In this document: one piece after another, positions 5,174 to 8,292 of the stretch
Layout of the letters: every line of letters begins with the position of its first letter
Position numbering within the stretch: the first letter of the stretch is position 1
Source: SHLQ01 sp964562985
GTDB taxonomy: Bacteria > Actinomycetota > Acidimicrobiia > Acidimicrobiales > SHLQ01
NCBI GenBank assembly: GCA_964562985.1
Contig: CAZLWE010000096.1
Location: forward strand, 1 to 8,292
Reading direction: 5' to 3'
DNA: 8,292 nucleotides
Translations under genes and position numbers: made by a program
The notes under the pieces: model-generated
Told to the model about the DNA's origin: nothing
Databases searched by the model: none
The model's input: the letters and a program-made list of their open reading frames with translations, nothing else

Positions 5174-6504
5174 GATGCCACCACCGTCGGCTGGGCGTCA
5201 TCGTTTGGTTGTCGACTTCGTCGGTCGGCACCGTCGTGGGAGATCCGCAGCAATAGCGCGATCAGCACGTAGTTCGAGACGAGCGATGACCCGCCATAGC
5301 TCACGAACGGCAGCGTGATGCCGGTTAGCGGAACGAGACGGATAACCCCGCCGATGATGATGAAGGCCTGGATCCCGATGAGGGTCGCTAGCGCGGTGGC
5401 CAGCAACGAACCGAAGTCGTCGGGGGTGTCGATCGCGATGCGCAGCCCGGCGGCCACGATCGCGATGAACGCCATCAGAATTCCGGTGGACCCGAGCAAG
5501 CCGAGCTCTTCACCGATTGCCGCAAAGATGAAGTCGGTTTCAACCTCCGGGATTCGGAACGGTTCTCCCCGACCGGGGCCAGTGCCGGTGAGTCCGCCGT
5601 TCGCGAGAGCGAAGGTCGCTTGCAGCGGCTGGAAGCCGAGGTTGTTTGGGTCGGCCCACGGGTCGAGCCACGCGTCAAGGCGACGGTCGACGTGGTTGAA
5701 CACCATCGCCGACACCGTGCCGCCGATAGCGAAGAGCAGTACCCCGGTGAGCAGATAACTGAGTCGCGCCGTTGCTACCCACAGCATGATCACGACGACC
5801 AAGAACAAGAGCAACGACGATCCGAGATCCTTCTCGAAGACCATGACAAGCAGCGATCCTCCCCACGCCGCCATGACCGGCGCGAGGTGCTTGGGCTGGG
5901 GGAAGGTGAGCGGGCCAACAGCGAATCGGGTCTCCTGCAAGATGGTGCGCTTCTCTGCGAGATAGCTGGCCACGAAGATGGCGAGCGCGATCTTGGCGAA
6001 CTCGCCGGGTTGAAAGTTGATCGGCCCGACCCGCACCCAGATGCGTGCGCCGTTGACCTCGCGTCCGATGACGGGAAGCAGCGGTAATAGCAGCAACACG
6101 ACGCCGGCGATACCGATGATGTAGCGGTACTTGTCGAGTTCCTTGATGCGCGGGATGAACACCAAGGTGGCTGTGAACGCAGCGATTCCAACTCCGGTCC
6201 ACACCGCTTGCAGGCCCGGAAGCCGGGTGGCATCGGGGATGTCGTTGGCCAGTCGTGCGATGAATACGTAGCCGAGGCCGTTGAGCAACGCGACCACGGG
6301 AAGAATGCGGGGTTCGGCCAGCGGAGCGAAGCGCCGCAACACCACATGAGCGACGAGGATCAACCCCAGCACAACGCCAAAGAACGGGAGTAGGTCGACC
6401 GGGATGGTGGCGGTCCGCCCAAGGCTCGCGAGCACGTACGCGCCCACGGTGATACCGGCTGCGGCAACAATAAGTGCGAGTTCGAGGTTGCGCTTCGAGC
6501 TCAT
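5170..6504 (-). CDS. rodA: SEDS-family peptidoglycan glycosyltransferase RodA
   Basis: Polytopic membrane enzyme that polymerises lipid II into glycan strands, paired with a class B penicillin-binding protein. The 444-residue protein has about ten hydrophobic segments (for example about 8-28, 38-57, 65-85, 99-118, 127-147, 226-245, 249-269, 333-355, 369-391, 397-421). Family motifs are NGARIWVRVG (151-160), FQPGEFAKI (164-172), EKDLGSS (224-230), LDPWADP (280-286) with Asp281 at the position of the SEDS catalytic aspartate, GEELGLLG (331-338), and the C-terminal PFVSYGGSS (399-407). The soluble tail (about 423-444) is charged and probably cytoplasmic. I took the ATG at 6504 because SSKRNLELAL begins the normal N-terminus; a longer in-frame reading would overlap pstP and is arginine-rich, unlike SEDS proteins. 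It lies 23 bp after pstP without a clear ribosome binding site and overlaps pbpA by 4 bp. Confidence 0.93.
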   Translation of the reverse strand: MSSKRNLELALIVAAAGITVGAYVLASLGRTATIPVDLLPFFGVVLGLILVAHVVLRRFAPLAEPRILPVVALLNGLGYVFIARLANDIPDATRLPGLQAVWTGVGIAAFTATLVFIPRIKELDKYRYIIGIAGVVLLLLPLLPVIGREVNGARIWVRVGPINFQPGEFAKIALAIFVASYLAEKRTILQETRFAVGPLTFPQPKHLAPVMAAWGGSLLVMVFEKDLGSSLLLFLVVVIMLWVATARLSYLLTGVLLFAIGGTVSAMVFNHVDRRLDAWLDPWADPNNLGFQPLQATFALANGGLTGTGPGRGEPFRIPEVETDFIFAAIGEELGLLGSTGILMAFIAIVAAGLRIAIDTPDDFGSLLATALATLIGIQAFIIIGGVIRLVPLTGITLPFVSYGGSSLVSNYVLIALLLRISHDGADRRSRQPNDDAQPTVVAS

Positions 6505-6527
6505 CAGATCGGGACCCGAGGGTCGAA

Positions 6528-7262
6528 TCAGCTCGACTCGACGATGTCGACGATCAACACGGAGATGTTGTCTCGCCCGCCGGCACTGTTCGCGTACGTC
6601 ACCAGTTCCGCTGCGGCATCGGCTGGCGACGGCGTGTCTTTGAGGACGCCGATCACCTCGTCGTTCGACACCTCGTTCACAAGACCATCGGAGCACAGCA
6701 GGTAGCGCTGACCTACCTGCGATCGAATCACCCAGGTGTCAACATCTACCTTCGAGTCCGCCCCGAGCGCCCGAGTCACGACGTTTCGTTGCGGGTGGCG
6801 TAGCGCTTGCTGCTCGGTTATCTGCCCGGCGCGCACAAGTTCCTCGACCAGGCTGTGGTCAACGCTCACCTGCCGCAAAGATCCGTTCTCCAACACGTAC
6901 AGGCGACTGTCGCCGACGTTTGCCGCCGCGAAGTGCAGCGGACCGCCGGGTTCTTCGGTTGGCAGGACGGCGATCGCGACGAGCGTGGTTCCCATGCCAT
7001 CGAGATCTTTCTCGATCGCACCTCGCTCCCGAATTTTCGTGTTGGCGTCCACGACTGCCTGCTCGAGCTGTTCAACCGTTTCGACCCTGCCGAGTTCGAC
7101 GAAATGAGTCGTGGTGATACCCGATGCAACCTCGCCACCCTGGTGACCACCCATTCCGTCGGCGACCACAAAGAGTCGGCCATTCGCCATCACAGAATCC
7201 TGGTTTGCTCGTCGGACCCTGCCGACATCGGTCTGGTATCCCCAGCGGATGGTCGTCTTCAT
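6528..7262 (-). CDS. pstP: PP2C-family protein phosphatase (PstP/Stp type)
   Basis: Metal-dependent Ser/Thr phosphatase, the expected counterpart of PknB. The 244-residue protein is a complete PP2C catalytic domain: RRANQDS (17-23, Asp22), VVADGMGGHQGG (32-43) with metal-binding Asp35 and Gly36, GMGTTLV (89-95), NVGDSRLY (115-122), SVDHSLVEELV (133-143), LLCSDGLVNEV (188-198) with Asp192, and GGRDNISVL (228-236) with Asp231. Unlike mycobacterial PstP (about 514 residues, with a membrane segment and an extracellular domain), it ends right after the catalytic domain and has no hydrophobic segment, so it should be cytosolic, as are the short Stp1/PrpC enzymes of Firmicutes. Its ATG overlaps the fhaB stop in an ATGA junction. 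The stop is a clean TGA followed by rodA, so I see no sign of a recent frameshift. Confidence 0.92.
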   Translation of the reverse strand: MKTTIRWGYQTDVGRVRRANQDSVMANGRLFVVADGMGGHQGGEVASGITTTHFVELGRVETVEQLEQAVVDANTKIRERGAIEKDLDGMGTTLVAIAVLPTEEPGGPLHFAAANVGDSRLYVLENGSLRQVSVDHSLVEELVRAGQITEQQALRHPQRNVVTRALGADSKVDVDTWVIRSQVGQRYLLCSDGLVNEVSNDEVIGVLKDTPSPADAAAELVTYANSAGGRDNISVLIVDIVESS

Positions 7263-7720
7263 GAGAATTCCAGAACCGTACTGCCGATCTGGACGCGATC
7301 TCCAGCTCGCAGCACTACAGGTGTCACAAGTCTCTCCTGGTTGAGGTAGGTGCCGTTCGTGGAACCCGCGTCTTCGACAACGAACTTGCGGTCACGCCAC
7401 ACAATCCTCGCATGCACCGAAGAGATATAGGTGTCGTCGAGGGTCAACGTGCACTTCGCAGCTCGACCAACGGTGAGCTCGTCGCCGATCGGCATCGACG
7501 AGCCGGCGAGCTCGGCTGGCTCGATGATCGTGACCTGACCGGTCGGCGCTTCGGGCTGCTTTCGAGCCACCGGGGCCGCCTTCTTTGCCGCGGGCGCCGC
7601 TGCTGTGGCCGTCGCAGGCTTACGAAGTTGACTCACCGCAGACCACAACACCCAGGCAAAGAAGATGTACAGGAAGGCGAGCAGACCGATGCGGAGAAGA
7701 GTGAGTGCGGCGTCTGACAT
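7259..7720 (-). CDS. fhaB: membrane-anchored FHA-domain protein FhaB (FipA)
   Basis: Phosphothreonine-binding adaptor tied to the cytoplasmic face of the membrane; the mycobacterial homologue links kinase signalling to the division proteins FtsZ and FtsQ. The 153-residue protein (mycobacterial one about 155) has an N-terminal membrane segment (about 8-28), an Ala/Lys/Pro-rich linker (34-60) and an FHA domain (about 62-153) with the binding residues Gly85-Arg86, Ser100-Ser101, His103, and STNGT (120-124). The acidic residues before the SSVH motif match the mycobacterial layout. The ATG at 7720 is 3 bases after the fhaA stop; no Shine-Dalgarno sequence precedes it, so translation probably depends on coupling with fhaA. 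The stop overlaps the pstP start by 4 bp. Confidence 0.9.
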   Translation of the reverse strand: MSDAALTLLRIGLLAFLYIFFAWVLWSAVSQLRKPATATAAAPAAKKAAPVARKQPEAPTGQVTIIEPAELAGSSMPIGDELTVGRAAKCTLTLDDTYISSVHARIVWRDRKFVVEDAGSTNGTYLNQERLVTPVVLRAGDRVQIGSTVLEFS

Positions 7721-7723
7721 GGG

Positions 7724-8292
7724 TTAGGAGGCGTCGAAGGTGAAGACGGTTGCCCCGACGGTGACTTTGTCGCCATCGAGGAGGAGCTGCGCGTTGCTAC
7801 GAAAGCCGTTCACCCTGGTGCCATTGGTCGAGCCGAGATCTTCGACGATCCAGCCACGACCTGAAGGGCGGAGGCGAGCATGGTTCCGTGAAGCTAGGTC
7901 ATCGTCGATCACGATGTCAGACGCTGCGTCGCGACCGAGAATGATGCCGTCGGCTGGGATCCCAAGGAGCTCATAGCGGTAGCCGTCGGGGTAGATAAGC
8001 GTTCCAGGTGGGATACCGGCAATGGAGTGTTCGGTGGTGGCGTAGACCTCGATCGTTCCGCGGATCGCCTCGTCGGTAGCAGCAACGGTGACGATGAGTG
8101 GACCCTCGAACGCGAAACCAAGCTCTCGAGCGTGGTCTCGGGCCTTCGCGAGTAGACGCTTCTCGATCTGCTCGGTGCTTTGCTCTAAGACGGCGGCATC
8201 GGCGGGGTTTACGCGTACCTCGATCTCGTTGGGCATTGATCGACTGCCGTCGCGCCCACGGCGGGCACCGGCCTCGAGCTCGCGCTCCACCC
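7724..8292 (-). CDS. fhaA: FHA-domain protein FhaA, DUF3662 N-terminal domain (5' end outside window)
   Basis: Cytoplasmic phosphothreonine-binding adaptor; in mycobacteria FhaA binds the phosphorylated pseudokinase domain of MviN (MurJ) and restrains wall synthesis. The reading frame is open to the window edge, so the true start is beyond 8292; the GTG at 8290 is probably an internal valine. Counting from 8290, residues 1-84 resemble the second half of the DUF3662 (FhaA N-terminal) domain, with a conserved MPNEIEVRV (19-27) and a long amphipathic helix. The FHA domain (about 106-188) has Gly119-Arg120, SRNH (134-137) and STNGT (154-158). The mycobacterial protein separates these domains with a Gly/Pro/Tyr-rich linker of hundreds of residues; here about 20 residues intervene. 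Probably the first gene of the operon. Its stop lies 3 bp before fhaB. Confidence 0.85.
   Translation of the reverse strand, partial: VERELEAGARRGRDGSRSMPNEIEVRVNPADAAVLEQSTEQIEKRLLAKARDHARELGFAFEGPLIVTVAATDEAIRGTIEVYATTEHSIAGIPPGTLIYPDGYRYELLGIPADGIILGRDAASDIVIDDDLASRNHARLRPSGRGWIVEDLGSTNGTRVNGFRSNAQLLLDGDKVTVGATVFTFDAS

Noticed and set aside
6505..6696. 64-codon N-terminal extension of rodA
   Set aside because: Arginine-rich, overlaps the pstP 3' end in another frame, and unlike any SEDS N-terminus; the ATG at 6504 is preferred.
7726..7731. AGGAGG on the plus strand, resembling a strong ribosome binding site
   Set aside because: The genes here are on the minus strand and no plausible plus-strand gene follows; it is the complement of the last fhaA codons.
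1..8292. tRNA, rRNA, CRISPR arrays, insertion sequences, phage genes
   Set aside because: I saw no direct repeat arrays, transposase motifs or structured RNA genes; the window is a conserved core locus with uniform composition.

Overview
The window is a high-GC chromosomal segment carrying the actinobacterial cell-growth and division signalling locus. From right to left on the minus strand it holds fhaA (its 5' part lies outside the window), fhaB, pstP, rodA, pbpA and pknB. A plus-strand glutamine amidotransferase gene (trpG/pabA type) and a minus-strand crgA follow. This gene order matches the mycobacterial fhaA-fhaB-pstP-rodA-pbpA-pknA-pknB / trpG / crgA block, but pknA is missing. Several traits suggest a deep actinobacterial lineage such as Acidimicrobiia rather than Mycobacterium or Streptomyces: a single PASTA kinase, an FhaA with almost no linker, a PstP with only its catalytic domain, and a poly-threonine tail on PknB. 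The class assignment is inference; the phylum-level assignment is well supported by synteny.

Layout: 1-423 has no convincing gene. It holds a cluster of seven DnaA-box-like 9-mers in both orientations, including a head-to-head pair forming a perfect inverted repeat, with an AT-rich stretch at its right edge. This is a candidate replication origin or DnaA-binding region. 424-699 is crgA (minus). 700-759 is a short divergent promoter region. 760-1335 is trpG/pabA (plus). 1336-1348 is a convergent junction with a possible shared hairpin reaching into the pknB 3' end. 1349-3571 is pknB. 3623-5173 is pbpA, 5170-6504 rodA, 6528-7262 pstP, 7259-7720 fhaB and 7724-8292 the partial fhaA.

How the genes work together: RodA (SEDS glycosyltransferase) and PbpA (class B transpeptidase) form a peptidoglycan synthase pair and are translationally coupled (4-bp overlap). 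PknB would sense cell-wall material through four extracellular PASTA domains and phosphorylate targets inside the cell. PstP would reverse this. FhaA and FhaB carry FHA domains that bind phosphothreonine, linking kinase signalling to the wall-synthesis and division machinery. CrgA is a small membrane protein of the divisome. The operon is compact (gaps or overlaps of -4 to +23 bp up to the pbpA-pknB junction), so its main promoter probably lies upstream of fhaA, outside the window.

Points most worth checking: the DnaA-box cluster, the HRD-to-HMD change in the PknB catalytic loop, the loss of pknA, the reduced PstP and FhaA architectures, the 14-residue threonine tract, and -10-like hexamers placed so that crgA and pknB could be translated from leaderless mRNAs.
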